Positions 52,672-62,364 of a stretch of 64,000 bases of DNA are shown piece after piece. The notes beneath the pieces were generated by a model that saw only the letters and a program-made list of their open reading frames with translations, did not search any database and was not told the DNA's origin. The translations under genes were made by a program, and so were the position numbers. Numbering within the stretch: the stretch's first letter is position 1; the number at the start of each line of letters is the position of its first letter. The stretch is from Roseibium alexandrii DFL-11 (lineage in GTDB: Bacteria; Pseudomonadota; Alphaproteobacteria; Rhizobiales; Stappiaceae): contig NZ_CM011002.1 of assembly GCF_000158095.2 (NCBI RefSeq), forward strand, positions 2,637,203-2,701,202, read 5' to 3'.

Positions 52672-53367
52672 TCAGGCTGCCGTAAATTGGTCGTTGAAGG
52701 CATAACCAGCCCCGCGCACCGTGCGGATTGGATCCTTCGCCTTGCCCTTGTTCAGCGCCTTGCGCAAGCGTCCCACGTGAACATCGACCGTGCGCTCGTC
52801 CACATACACGTCGTGCCCCCAAACGCCATCCAGCAGTTGTTCGCGAGAAAAGACCCGGCCTGGCGCGGTCATCAGGAATTCCAGAAGGCGAAACTCCGTC
52901 GGCCCCAAATGGATTTCCTTGGTGCTGCGCCGGACGCGGTGTGTTTCCCGATCAAGTTCGATGTCGCCGGAGCGCAGCATCGTGGACACCACCTCCGGGC
53001 TCGCCCGCCGCAGGATCGCGCGGACACGAGCCATCAGCTCCGGCACAGAGAATGGCTTGACAACATAGTCGTCCGCTCCGGTCGACAAGCCTCTGATGCG
53101 CTCGGCTTCCTCGCCGCGCGCCGTCAGCATGATGACCGGCAAACGCTCGGTGTCCTCGCGTGCCCGCAGGCGCCGGCACAGCTCGATGCCCGACAAACCG
53201 GGCAACATCCAGTCCAGCAACAGAAGGTCCGGCTGGGTTTCCCGGAGGCGGATTTCCGCCTCATCACCGCGGACACACGTCTCAACGGCGTATCCTTCAG
53301 CTTCCAGATTGTACCGCAACAGAAGGCTCAACGGTTCTTCGTCTTCGACGATGAGGACCTTCGGCAT
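52672..53367 (-). CDS. phoB: Phosphate response regulator PhoB
   Basis: A 231-residue OmpR-type regulator. Its receiver domain has phospho-acceptor Asp52 and VVKPFS, and its winged-helix DNA-binding domain has RTVDVHVGRLRKAL and VRGAGYAF. It activates PHO-box promoters when PhoR phosphorylates it. The ATG at 53367 (MPKVLIVEDE) is the family start. It is last in phoR-pstSCAB-phoU-phoB. Confidence 0.97.
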   Translation of the reverse strand: MPKVLIVEDEEPLSLLLRYNLEAEGYAVETCVRGDEAEIRLRETQPDLLLLDWMLPGLSGIELCRRLRAREDTERLPVIMLTARGEEAERIRGLSTGADDYVVKPFSVPELMARVRAILRRASPEVVSTMLRSGDIELDRETHRVRRSTKEIHLGPTEFRLLEFLMTAPGRVFSREQLLDGVWGHDVYVDERTVDVHVGRLRKALNKGKAKDPIRTVRGAGYAFNDQFTAA

Positions 53368-53453
53368 GAATTCTCGCTCCAATTCCCTCAGCCGGCACCG
53401 AAGCGCCAGCCTACAGTTCCTGCTTCACAGCCGTTCAGGCTGGGCCTGGCAAC

Positions 53454-54149
53454 TCACACAGCGCCGGTTTCATCAACCTTGTTACGGTCTTCCGGAAGGC
53501 GCTCGCCCGTCACCATGAAGAAGACGTTTTCGGCAATGTTGGTTGCATGATCGCCGATCCGCTCGATGTTCTTTGCGCAGAACAGCAGATGGACGCAGGA
53601 GGTGATCACCCGCGGGTCTTCCATCATGTACGTCAGAAGTTCCCGGAACAGCGATGTGTATATTGCATCGACTTCGGCATCTGCGTCTTGAACCTGGCGC
53701 GCCGCTTCAGCGTTACGCCCGGTGTAGGCATCGAGAACCTTCTTTAACTGACCAAGGGCCAACTCGGTCATGTGCTCCACGCCGATTGCCAGCTTCTTGT
53801 TTTGAATGTCGTTATCGATGGCGATTGCCCGCTTCGCAACATTCTTTGCAAGATCACCAACACGCTCCAGATCGTTGGCGATCCGGCTGGCTGCTGTGAT
53901 TTCGCGTAGATCCTGGCCCATCGGCTGACGGCGCACGATCATTGCAATCAGGCTCTCTTCAACTTCTTGGTGAAGTGCATCGAGGCGGCGATCCTGGTCA
54001 ATGACTTGGCGGGCAAGTTCCGTATCGCCGGACACCAAAGCCGACACGGCTTCAGCAAAAGCTTTTTCTGCAAGACCGCCCATTTCAGCGATCCGGCCGG
54101 CCATGACGTTCAATTCGTCATCATAAGCCGTGACTGTATGTTCAGACAT
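53454..54149 (-). CDS. phoU: Phosphate signalling protein PhoU
   Basis: A 231-residue, all-helical protein with two PhoU repeats, each with the acidic metal-binding E-x3-D-type motif. It couples the Pst transporter to PhoR and keeps the kinase off when phosphate is plentiful. The start MSEHTVTAYDDEL at 54149 matches the family; a longer open frame to 54263 would overlap pstB. Confidence 0.96.
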   Translation of the reverse strand: MSEHTVTAYDDELNVMAGRIAEMGGLAEKAFAEAVSALVSGDTELARQVIDQDRRLDALHQEVEESLIAMIVRRQPMGQDLREITAASRIANDLERVGDLAKNVAKRAIAIDNDIQNKKLAIGVEHMTELALGQLKKVLDAYTGRNAEAARQVQDADAEVDAIYTSLFRELLTYMMEDPRVITSCVHLLFCAKNIERIGDHATNIAENVFFMVTGERLPEDRNKVDETGAV

Positions 54150-54180
54150 CCTGTGTCCCTTCGAAAAATGTGCGATCCGG

Positions 54181-54978
54181 TTAACCGAAGCGGCCGGTAA
54201 TGTAATCCTGCGTACGCTTGTCCACCGGGTTGGTGAAGATATCCTGTGTCGGACCTTCTTCAACCAGAATCCCTAAGTGGAAGAATGCGGTGCGCTGAGA
54301 CACGCGGGCGGCCTGCTGCATGGAGTGCGTTACGATCACGATCGTATAGTTCTCACGCAGCTCGTCGATCAGTTCTTCAACCTTTGCGGTTGCAATCGGA
54401 TCGAGTGCAGAACACGGCTCATCCATCAGGATCACTTCCGGGCTGACGGCAATCGCGCGTGCGATACACAGGCGCTGCTGCTGACCACCGGACATGCCGG
54501 TGCCTGGCTCGTCGAGACGATCCTTGGCTTCTTCCCAAAGACCCGCCTTTTGCAGGCTGGAGGCCACGATGTCATCAAGCTCGGCCCGGTTCCGGGCCAA
54601 ACCGTGAATACGCGGCCCGTAGGCAACGTTGTCGTAGATCGACTTCGGAAAGGGGTTGGGCTTCTGGAAAACCATCCCGACCTTGGCGCGCAATTGCACC
54701 GGATCGACCTTCGGGTCGTAGATGTCTTCTCCATCGATCTTGATCGAGCCTTCGACCCGGCAGATATCGATGGTGTCGTTCATACGGTTGATGGTGCGCA
54801 GGAATGTGGACTTGCCACATCCGGACGGCCCGATAAAGGCCGTGACGGAACGTGGCTGGATTTCAATGTCCACGTCCTTGATCGCGTGCGTATCACCGTA
54901 ATAGACCTGCACTTTGTTGGCTGAAATCTTGCTGTCGGTCATATCTGTCGCCTGTTCAATTTTCGGCATGTCATTCAT
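54181..54978 (-). CDS. pstB: Phosphate ABC transporter ATP-binding protein
   Basis: A 265-residue ABC ATPase: Walker [10 protein letters not shown], signature MSGGQQQRL, Walker [14 protein letters not shown], and the PstB-typical [12 protein letters not shown]. It powers phosphate import by PstSCAB. It lies 12 bases after pstA and 31 before phoU. An internal ATG ([10 protein letters not shown]) is an alternative start. Confidence 0.97.
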   Translation of the reverse strand: MNDMPKIEQATDMTDSKISANKVQVYYGDTHAIKDVDIEIQPRSVTAFIGPSGCGKSTFLRTINRMNDTIDICRVEGSIKIDGEDIYDPKVDPVQLRAKVGMVFQKPNPFPKSIYDNVAYGPRIHGLARNRAELDDIVASSLQKAGLWEEAKDRLDEPGTGMSGGQQQRLCIARAIAVSPEVILMDEPCSALDPIATAKVEELIDELRENYTIVIVTHSMQQAARVSQRTAFFHLGILVEEGPTQDIFTNPVDKRTQDYITGRFG

Positions 54979-54990
54979 GGGTAGGCCTCC

Positions 54991-56340
54991 TTACCAGCGA
55001 CGCTCAAACCTGCGGCGCAGGATAATGGCGATAATGTTCATAGTCAGAAGGAACACCAGCAGGACGATGATGCCACCCCAGGCTTTCTCGTAGAACGCGA
55101 AGTCTGAACGGGCGGCCCAGGTATAAATCTGCGCGGGCATTGCCGAATTTGGGTCCATGAACCCGGATACAAAGCCGTCCGGATATCCACGGGCAACAAA
55201 GCCGACCATCCCGATAAGCAGCAGCGGGGCCGTTTCACCGAGCGCCTGGGCCAAACCGATGATCGTCCCGGTCAAGATCCCGGGCATCGCCAATGGCAAC
55301 ACGTGGTGGAACACGGACTGCATTTTTGATGCCCCAACACCAAGCGCAGCATCACGAATGCTTGGCGGCACCGCCTTGAGAGAGGCCCGCGTCGAAATGA
55401 TGATTGTCGGGAGGGTCATCAGGGTCAGCACCAGTCCGCCAACAATCGGAGCCGATTGCGGCAAGTGCATGAACTGGATGAACACTGCGAGACCCAAAAT
55501 ACCGAACACGATGGAAGGCACTGCTGCAAGGTTCGAGATGTTCACCTCGATCAAGTCGGTAATCCTGTTCTGAGGAGCAAACTCCTCAAGGTATATGGAT
55601 GCTGCCACCCCAATCGGCAGGGACAGGAACAACACCACCAGCATCATGAAGAACGAGCCGACAACGGATGCTCCGATCCCGGCCCCGCCCGGGTTGTCCA
55701 CACCGGAATCTGCTCCTGTGATGAACGGCCAGTTGAAAACTGTCTCGATAATTCCGCTTTCGACCAATACATCAACCAGGTCCAGATCCGATTTCATGAG
55801 AAAGCGGCTGTCGGTAATGTTGTCCCGGGTCAGGCGACCGTTCATGTACCCATCAACCCGGGATGAGGCAGCCAATTCGAAGACAACCGGCTGACCCAGT
55901 TGGTCTGGATTTGCCCGGTAGAACTCGCGAATTGTGCTTCCCGGCTTACCGACGATCCGCTCAATTGCGGCGATGTCGAACGGTACCTGGATGTTTTTTT
56001 GCTGGAACTGCGAGCTCATGGCCTCGGTGAAGACAGCCTCATAGGCACGCGTTTTGAAGAGCTGGCTTTCAGCATCGTCAAACTGTTCCTGCGTAACCGT
56101 GAATTCGACTGTCAGGACTGTACGGGTGAAAGCCGGTATACCTTCACTGATGATCGAATATGCCATGACCACCAGGAAGACCAACCCGATCAGGATTGCG
56201 GTGATACCGTAGGCTTGGAAGCGCTTCTCGGACGCGTTGCGCTTTTTGGTCAGGTCATCCGTCGCATACAGCGAACGCGGCTGAGTGGTCGTTTTTTCAG
56301 GTGCTTTGGCACCATCTGGAGAGAGAGTTGCGTCGGTCAT
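54991..56340 (-). CDS. pstA: Phosphate ABC transporter permease PstA, long form
   Basis: A 449-residue permease, longer than E. coli PstA (about 295). The N-terminal extension has one helix and a periplasmic domain of the DUF3333 type, followed by the usual six-helix permease core with the ALGETAPLLLIG loop. Its ATG overlaps the pstC stop by one base (TGATG). The long form is common in alphaproteobacteria. Confidence 0.95.
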   Translation of the reverse strand: MTDATLSPDGAKAPEKTTTQPRSLYATDDLTKKRNASEKRFQAYGITAILIGLVFLVVMAYSIISEGIPAFTRTVLTVEFTVTQEQFDDAESQLFKTRAYEAVFTEAMSSQFQQKNIQVPFDIAAIERIVGKPGSTIREFYRANPDQLGQPVVFELAASSRVDGYMNGRLTRDNITDSRFLMKSDLDLVDVLVESGIIETVFNWPFITGADSGVDNPGGAGIGASVVGSFFMMLVVLFLSLPIGVAASIYLEEFAPQNRITDLIEVNISNLAAVPSIVFGILGLAVFIQFMHLPQSAPIVGGLVLTLMTLPTIIISTRASLKAVPPSIRDAALGVGASKMQSVFHHVLPLAMPGILTGTIIGLAQALGETAPLLLIGMVGFVARGYPDGFVSGFMDPNSAMPAQIYTWAARSDFAFYEKAWGGIIVLLVFLLTMNIIAIILRRRFERRW

Positions 56341-57812
56341 CAGTCATACTGCTCCCGGTATTTGCGCACGATGTAGAGCGCGACAATGTTCAAACCGAGC
56401 GTCACCACAAAGAGCGTCATACCCAGCGCAAAGGCCACCAGAGCCACCGGTGAGGCAAAGTCGGCATCGCCCGTTAGCTGGCTGACGATTTTGGCCGTCA
56501 CGGTCGTCATGGCATCGAATGGGTTGAGGCTGAGACGCGCAGCAGCACCGGCACCAAGCACCACGATCATTGTCTCGCCGATGGCCCGGGACGCTGCGAG
56601 CAAGATCGCACCGACGATGCCCGGAAGAGCGGCAGGCAAAATAACCTGTTTCACCGTTTCGGACTTGGTTGCTCCCAACCCGTAAGACCCATCGCGCATT
56701 GCCTGCGGTACTGCGTTGATGATGTCATCCGACAACGAACTCACAAACGGGATGAGCATGATGCCCATGACCAATCCCGCAGTCATGACTGCCGTTCCGG
56801 CCTGCATGATCCCGACCCCGTCCGGACCGAAAATCGACACCAGAAGCGGGCCGACCGTCAAGAGAGCGAAGAGCCCGTAAACGATGGTCGGAATACCCGC
56901 GAGGATTTCAAGAAGCGGCTTGGCAACGGCCCGGACATTTGGACCCGCGTACTCGGAGAGATAAACCGCGGCAAACAATCCAATAGGTACAGCGACCGCG
57001 AGAGCCACAAACGAGATGTAGAATGTGCCCCACAACAGCGGGATGATCCCGAGTTGAGAATTGCCGCCCCGACCGGAAAAGGTCGGCGACCAAGTTAAAC
57101 CGAAGAAGAAATCAAAAGCTGGGTACAGCCTGAAGAATTCAATCGTGTTGAACACAAGCGAGAAAACAATCCCGATCGTAGTCAAAATCGCGATCGATGC
57201 TGCTGCTATCAGCAGCGCCTTGACGCCTTGTTCAACCGTGTTCCTGGCGCGGAAATCGGCTTTTGATTCCGCTAAACCCCACGCTGCACCCGCCATCGCG
57301 GCCAGGATGACCGCAATCGTCATCATTAAATTGCCGGTGGCGTTTTGGATCCGGTATTCCTGCGCGGCCCGGAGGATCGGCTGCGTTATCTGAGAGGTGA
57401 CAACCTGACCCGCCTCTTTCAGCCGCGCCGTGACATCATTGAAGTCGGCACGCGCATTGCGGGCGAAGTCTTCGGTTATCAGACCGGAGGCCACCGCATT
57501 GTCCAGACCACGGGCTGCACGACGGACTTCAGCAAGTACAAGGCCACGGGACGATCCCTCGGCAATCTCGCTGTCCGGGATCAGGCCGGAAATACTGTTG
57601 TTGACGATAAGGGGCTGCGCCAGCAGCCACAAGACCAAGATGAGGAAGGCAGGAACCACCACCTTCATTGCGACGTTTGAGCCGTAGTACGAAGGAAGCG
57701 AATGGAGCTTTATCTGCTCGCCCCCTGCGCTCGCCAAAGCTCGACCACGTCCGAGTACGTAACCCACCACAGCAATGGCGAGTACGATCAAGATGAGCCA
57801 GATCACAGGCAT
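56340..57812 (-). CDS. pstC: Phosphate ABC transporter permease PstC, long form
   Basis: A 490-residue permease with an N-terminal extension carrying two extra helices and a periplasmic helical segment (residues about 60-180). The core permease domain follows, with the RAIGETMIVVLGAGAA loop. It pairs with PstA. It is separated from pstS by 89 bases with two stem-loops. Confidence 0.95.
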   Translation of the reverse strand: MPVIWLILIVLAIAVVGYVLGRGRALASAGGEQIKLHSLPSYYGSNVAMKVVVPAFLILVLWLLAQPLIVNNSISGLIPDSEIAEGSSRGLVLAEVRRAARGLDNAVASGLITEDFARNARADFNDVTARLKEAGQVVTSQITQPILRAAQEYRIQNATGNLMMTIAVILAAMAGAAWGLAESKADFRARNTVEQGVKALLIAAASIAILTTIGIVFSLVFNTIEFFRLYPAFDFFFGLTWSPTFSGRGGNSQLGIIPLLWGTFYISFVALAVAVPIGLFAAVYLSEYAGPNVRAVAKPLLEILAGIPTIVYGLFALLTVGPLLVSIFGPDGVGIMQAGTAVMTAGLVMGIMLIPFVSSLSDDIINAVPQAMRDGSYGLGATKSETVKQVILPAALPGIVGAILLAASRAIGETMIVVLGAGAAARLSLNPFDAMTTVTAKIVSQLTGDADFASPVALVAFALGMTLFVVTLGLNIVALYIVRKYREQYD

Positions 57813-57852
57813 CTGCTTCCCCGGATTTTATATGAAATTTCCAAAAAGGAGA

Positions 57853-57901
57853 AAGGGGCGGCGGAATATGCCGCCCCTTAAATTCGAACCAGAAGGTTCG
57901 A
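57853..57901 (-). terminator. Two tandem stem-loops between pstS and pstC
   Basis: The first is AAGGGGCGGC/GCCGCCCCTT (57853-57879), a 10-bp stem; the second is TCGAACC/GGTTCGA (57884-57901), touching the pstS stop. Such intercistronic stems typically give more binding-protein mRNA than permease mRNA by partial termination or 3'-end protection. Confidence 0.65.
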
Positions 57902-58939
57902 TTACTTCATGGTGTCTTCAGCTTCGATGGAAGCCTGAGTAGCAGCCAGCTCCGGATCGGAAACCAGGCCGTACTGAGCCAGCGGGCCTTGCGGGCCAGC
58001 GATTTCGTCAGCTACGAAGAACTGAGCGTACTCTTTCAGGCCCGGGATAACGCCGATGTGTGCTTTCTTGACGTAGAAGAACAGCGGGCGGGAAACCGGA
58101 TACTCACCAGTCGAGATGGTCTCTGTGGAAGGTGCGATGTCAGACATGGTCGCAACTTTCAGCTTGTCGGTGTTGTTCTCGTAGAACGCCAGACCGAAAA
58201 CACCAACGCCGTTCGGGTTGGAGTCGATGCGAGCCAGGGTCTCGGTGTAGTCACCGTCGATGTCAACGGACTTGCCGTCTGTCCGAACTGCAAGACATGC
58301 GTCTTCAGCGTCGTCTTCCGACATGCCACCGTCCATCATCGCCTTCATGGCGCCGGACTCTTCACAGCCGATGAGGAGAACTTTCTCTTCGAAGACTTCA
58401 CGGGTGCCGTGCTTGGTGCCCGGGATGAAAGCAGCGATCTCAACGTCCGGCAGGGAAGCGTCAACTTCGGACCACTTTGTGTACGGGTTGTCGACGATAG
58501 CGCCATCAACCAGGACCTTAGGAGCCAGGGCGTTGTGCCACTGAACCGGTGTGAAAGCGGTGAAAGCCGGGCCGTCTTTTTGGGATGCGAAAACAATCCC
58601 GTCATAGCCAATGCGAACTTCCATGATGTCGGTTACGCCATTTTCTGCGCAAGCCTTGATCTCTTTTTCGCGAATTTTACGGGACGCGTTTGCAACGTCG
58701 ATGGTGTTTTCGCCAACACCTTCACAGAAGCGCTTCAGGCCAGCAGAAGAACCGCCGGACTCAACAACAGGTGTCGGGAAGTCGGTGTTTTCACCGAAAA
58801 CTTCAGCGACGATAGAAGCGTAAGGAAGAACGGTTGAAGAACCGGCAACCTGAACCTGGTCGCGAGCCTGAGCGGCGCCAACGAATGCAGTGGAAGCAAC
58901 GGCAAGAGCAGTTGCGCTAACGAGGGTCGTAAATTTCAC
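57902..58939 (-). CDS. pstS: Periplasmic phosphate-binding protein PstS
   Basis: A 345-residue protein with a signal peptide cut near AQA-RDQ and the phosphate loops VAGSSTVLPYAS and ESGGSSAGLKRFC. It starts with GTG at 58939, with GGGAG 7 bases before, giving KFTTLVSATALAVASTAFVG as the signal; a longer open frame to 58999 lacks a signal-like start. PHO boxes lie about 90-130 bp upstream. Confidence 0.96.
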   Translation of the reverse strand: MKFTTLVSATALAVASTAFVGAAQARDQVQVAGSSTVLPYASIVAEVFGENTDFPTPVVESGGSSAGLKRFCEGVGENTIDVANASRKIREKEIKACAENGVTDIMEVRIGYDGIVFASQKDGPAFTAFTPVQWHNALAPKVLVDGAIVDNPYTKWSEVDASLPDVEIAAFIPGTKHGTREVFEEKVLLIGCEESGAMKAMMDGGMSEDDAEDACLAVRTDGKSVDIDGDYTETLARIDSNPNGVGVFGLAFYENNTDKLKVATMSDIAPSTETISTGEYPVSRPLFFYVKKAHIGVIPGLKEYAQFFVADEIAGPQGPLAQYGLVSDPELAATQASIEAEDTMK

Positions 58940-59340
58940 TTGACCACTCCCTTTGAATGTCAAGGTTTGCAAATCCACGCTGGACGCGATTTCGCCCAAG
59001 CGCTGCCCGGAACCTAGGCCCGATGGATGAGAGTTCTATGACAGATTTTTTTCAGTTTTATGACATTATAAGATTCTGTATTTATTGATTAATTTTACAA
59101 TTCTACATTTCTTTGTGTCATCCAGCGCTTCCAATTGACACATAATCCATGGAGTGACTGATACGCAGTAGAGAAGCTCTCAGGTCCCCTCACCTCGAGC
59201 CTGCTTCTTTAGGTAGCAGAACACGTCCCAGCACGGTTCGCGTGATTAGCCAGCGAACTCGCCCCGTAAGTCATTCTGACAATGAAGACTTTCGATCCAG
59301 CAACCGGATAAGTCGCGGTTGCTCGGCCCGGAAACAGACA
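58940..59340. other. phoR-pstS intergenic region
   Basis: 401 bp between the phoR stop and the pstS start, with no gene. It holds two PHO boxes (59027-59067) for pstS. About 50 bp further upstream lies an inverted repeat, TGTGTCA at 59114 and TGACACA at 59136, with 15 bases between. The AT-rich tract 59041-59110 is the likely promoter zone. Confidence 0.8.
59027..59067 (-). promoter_or_regulatory. pstS: Tandem PHO boxes of pstS
   Basis: On minus, CTGTCATAGAACTCTCAT (59044-59027) is a PHO box with an 11-bp repeat of CTGTCAT and one mismatch. A weaker one, ATGTCATAAAACTGAAAA, precedes it (59067-59050). This places the pst operon under PhoB. Confidence 0.75.
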
Positions 59341-60657
59341 CTAGCCGGAAATGATCACCTTGAACGTGGCGCCCTTGCCCGGCGCGCTCTCGACATCGAG
59401 CCGAGCGCGATGACGGGTCAGGATGTGCTTGACGATCGCAAGACCCAGTCCCGTGCCTTTCATGGCCCGGCTGGAATCAACATCAACGCGGTAGAACCGT
59501 TCTGTAAGGCGCGGCAAGTGTTCCGGAGCAATCCCTTCTCCGTAGTCGCGCACGGCAAGTTCCCACGCGATCTCGCCCTCGCCCATCTGTTTAGAGGTCA
59601 AACTGACATCGACAACTTCGCCGGTGCTGCCGTATTTGAGCGCATTCTCGACCAGGTTTTCAGTCACCTGAATCAGTTCGTCCCGGTCACCCGAAATCAT
59701 CACCGGCGTCTCGGGGAGATCAAGCCGTATCGTCATTTTCATGTCGCGCGCCAAAGGCCCAAGAGCGTCATTTGTGTGCCGGACGATTTCGCAAAGATCA
59801 ACTGAAGTTTGCGGACGGACATGCGCACGCAGCTCAATCCGGGATAACGATAGAATATCGTCGATCAACCGGCGCATCCGCCCGGCCTGATCCAGCATGA
59901 TCGACAGGAACCGGTCACGTGCTTCAGAATCATCACGGGCCGGGCCTTGCAAGGTCTCGACAAAACCGGTCAGCGATGCGAGTGGTGTGCGCAGCTCATG
60001 GCTCGCATTGGCCACAAAGTCGGTCCGCATGCGCTCAAGTCGGCGGTTCTCCGTCTGGTCCTGGACCACGACAAGAACAAATGCCGGCTTGCGGCTGCTC
60101 GTCTGTCCTTCCTGAGGACCCGGCTCGTGAATGGGTGCGATGTAGGCCTCAAGCCAGGTTTCTGTTGGAACCTTCTCGATCCAATTGATGCGCTCTGCAG
60201 TGCCGTTTGAACAGGCGCGATCAAACGCCTCCAAAAGCGATGGAGCCCGCAAGGAGAACGACAGCGGATCTCCCGGTTTAGCGCCGGGATAAATCTCCAT
60301 CGCCCGTGCGTTTACATACCGAGTGATGCCACGAGCATCTGCGACGAAGCACGGCGTTGGCAAAGCATCGACCGTGACCTTCATGTCCGTTCCGGGCCAC
60401 ATGCGCCGCATTCTGCGCTGCGCATTGATCTTCAGCCGGCGGCTGGCGGAGTTGCGGGGAATTGAGAGCGTCGCTGCCAAGGTGGCGGTAAAACAGAGTA
60501 ACCCTACCCAAACCGGGATTTCATATACAACCACGAGGCCAGTCAGAATGACCGCGCTGGCCAAGAGCGCCCACCGCGCATCCCTCAAGCGGCGTCTTGG
60601 TGTTTCCGCAGGCGAAATCTGAGGGCTGTCTTCAAAAGGCGGTTGAGACACGGTCAT
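59341..60657 (-). CDS. phoR: Phosphate regulon sensor histidine kinase PhoR
   Basis: A 438-residue kinase: two N-terminal membrane helices (residues about 28-65), a PAS domain (VDALPTPCFVADARGITRYV), the H-box NASHELRTPLAS, and HATPase motifs NLVENALKYG and GTGLGLAIVKH. It phosphorylates PhoB under phosphate limitation. It has its own position upstream of pstS in the same direction. Confidence 0.94.
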   Translation of the reverse strand: MTVSQPPFEDSPQISPAETPRRRLRDARWALLASAVILTGLVVVYEIPVWVGLLCFTATLAATLSIPRNSASRRLKINAQRRMRRMWPGTDMKVTVDALPTPCFVADARGITRYVNARAMEIYPGAKPGDPLSFSLRAPSLLEAFDRACSNGTAERINWIEKVPTETWLEAYIAPIHEPGPQEGQTSSRKPAFVLVVVQDQTENRRLERMRTDFVANASHELRTPLASLTGFVETLQGPARDDSEARDRFLSIMLDQAGRMRRLIDDILSLSRIELRAHVRPQTSVDLCEIVRHTNDALGPLARDMKMTIRLDLPETPVMISGDRDELIQVTENLVENALKYGSTGEVVDVSLTSKQMGEGEIAWELAVRDYGEGIAPEHLPRLTERFYRVDVDSSRAMKGTGLGLAIVKHILTRHRARLDVESAPGKGATFKVIISG

Positions 60658-60818
60658 GGGCTTGCGGGTTTGAAACGAACTCTGAGTGTCCGCCAGTTAT
60701 GGTTATTTCGACACCTCACCTTACAGGTTAAAGTGTGAAGGCAGGAAACTTGCACTCCGCCTAGCACAGAATGCATGTCAGCTAAACGACAGAATGGCGG
60801 CTTCCTGACGCAGGCGCT

Positions 60819-61352
60819 TCATTTCCGCTTAAGCGTTTTTGCCGCCTCAACAAGGTTCTTCAAAATTCGTGGCCAGCCGCTCGATTGCATCATGAGCTGC
60901 ATATATTCGCCGCCCGCCTCGCCATGCCGCAGAAACTTGTTGTGTACGACCTCAACCCGCGTCACCTCTCCGGCTTCGCGAAAATTGAGCATGACCCGGC
61001 TTGCTGCAGCCGGATCGGCAATCAAACTGCCATCCTGCGCCACTTGCCAAGAAATCCGAATGTAGAGCGGTTCTTCTATAGAAAGAACAGTACCCCAAAT
61101 GCACCGCTGCCCCTTTTCGTCGATCTGGTAACAGGCGCCGCCAGCAAAGGGTTCTATGCGGACATCAAGACCGCCGCTGTGAGCCTCGCTCAAGGGCGGG
61201 CACCACCAAAGCTCCGGATGGTCGACAACCAGCTTGAACGCATCAAGCCGCGCGAGCGGGATTACGCTCTCAAACCGGCATTCAAACTCTGATGCCGCTT
61301 GGCTCGTCATGGCAGCGTTGTTTTCGACATCTTGTTTCATCGGGTTTGACAA
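60819..61352 (-). CDS. SRPBCC/AHSA1-type lipid- or ligand-binding domain protein
   Basis: A 177-residue protein with one START/AHSA1-like fold (WWCPPLSEAH, GQRCIWGTVLSIEEPLYIRI, SGWPRILKNLVEAAK). The family binds hydrophobic ligands or helps Hsp90; no pathway is evident. Start may be 61352, 61340 or 61310. Divergent from the MBL gene. Confidence 0.85.
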   Translation of the reverse strand: MSNPMKQDVENNAAMTSQAASEFECRFESVIPLARLDAFKLVVDHPELWWCPPLSEAHSGGLDVRIEPFAGGACYQIDEKGQRCIWGTVLSIEEPLYIRISWQVAQDGSLIADPAAASRVMLNFREAGEVTRVEVVHNKFLRHGEAGGEYMQLMMQSSGWPRILKNLVEAAKTLKRK

Positions 61353-61452
61353 GATCCCATGTTTTGGGCTCGATGCTTCATCATATGGCCGTTATCCGAT
61401 TCAAACGTCAATTGCGTGACGTCCGGTCCCATCCTTCAGGAAACATCTTAGC

Positions 61453-62355
61453 ATGAAACATGACCGCTCCTTCGATCCGCGCTATGGGGAACGCGTGGAG
61501 CTCCTGCCCGGCCTTTGCCGCGTGACAGCAAGAAACCCGGGCCCGTTCACTTTTCATGGCACGAACAGCTACATTCTGGGCCAAAAACACTTGGTTGTTG
61601 TGGACCCGGGCCCGGCGGACGAAGAACATGTAAACACCTTGCTTTCGCTGACGGATGGCGCACAGATCGAGGCTATCCTAGTCACGCACACACATGTGGA
61701 CCACTCGCCCGCGGCCAGGATGCTTCAAGAACGGTCAGGCGCAAAGATCATCGGATGCGCGCCGCACCGTGCGGCCCGCCCCCTCATGGAAGGTGAGGTC
61801 AATCCGCTGGATGCCAGCGGAGACAAAGACTACGCGCCGGACCAGGAATATCAGGATGGCGATGTTTTTGAAGCCGCAGCCATCAAGTTTGAAGCCATTG
61901 CCACACCGGGTCATACTGCCAATCACATGTGTTTTGTACTCCCCGGCGAAGACGTGCTGATCAGCGGGGATCATGTCATGGCATGGTCCACATCGATTGT
62001 GGCTGCCCCGGACGGCTCCATGCGCGACTACATGGCTTCCATCGAAAAGCTGCTTGCACGCTCCGAGACAACCTACCTGCCAGGGCATGGCGGCATTGTT
62101 TCTGATGCGCCCATTTATGTTGAGCAGCTGAAACAGCACAGATTGTCCCGCGAGGCCTCAATCCTGAATGAACTTGGCACTCAACCACGCAGCATTCCGG
62201 AGATCGTTGCCAAGCTCTACGCCGATGTAGACCCCAAATTGCACGGCGCGGCAGGGCTGTCGGTTTTTGCGCATTTGGAGGATTTGACCGAACGCGGCCG
62301 GACAACAGCTGACCCAAGTTTGGCGCTGGACGCAACATTCCGGCTAAAGCCGTAA
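61453..62355 (+). CDS. MBL-fold metallo-hydrolase (LACTB2-like)
   Basis: A 300-residue metallo-beta-lactamase-fold hydrolase. The zinc motif is THTHVDHS, followed by TPGHTAN, ISGDHVM and LPGHGG, and a C-terminal winged-helix region. The LACTB2-like group includes thioesterases and nucleases, so the substrate stays open. Confidence 0.9.
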   Translation: MKHDRSFDPRYGERVELLPGLCRVTARNPGPFTFHGTNSYILGQKHLVVVDPGPADEEHVNTLLSLTDGAQIEAILVTHTHVDHSPAARMLQERSGAKIIGCAPHRAARPLMEGEVNPLDASGDKDYAPDQEYQDGDVFEAAAIKFEAIATPGHTANHMCFVLPGEDVLISGDHVMAWSTSIVAAPDGSMRDYMASIEKLLARSETTYLPGHGGIVSDAPIYVEQLKQHRLSREASILNELGTQPRSIPEIVAKLYADVDPKLHGAAGLSVFAHLEDLTERGRTTADPSLALDATFRLKP

Positions 62356-62364
62356 CGATAGATA

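Noticed and set aside
59242..59805. 187-codon plus-strand frame across the phoR 3' half
   Set aside because: Shadow of the phoR ATPase domain, with no recognisable features.
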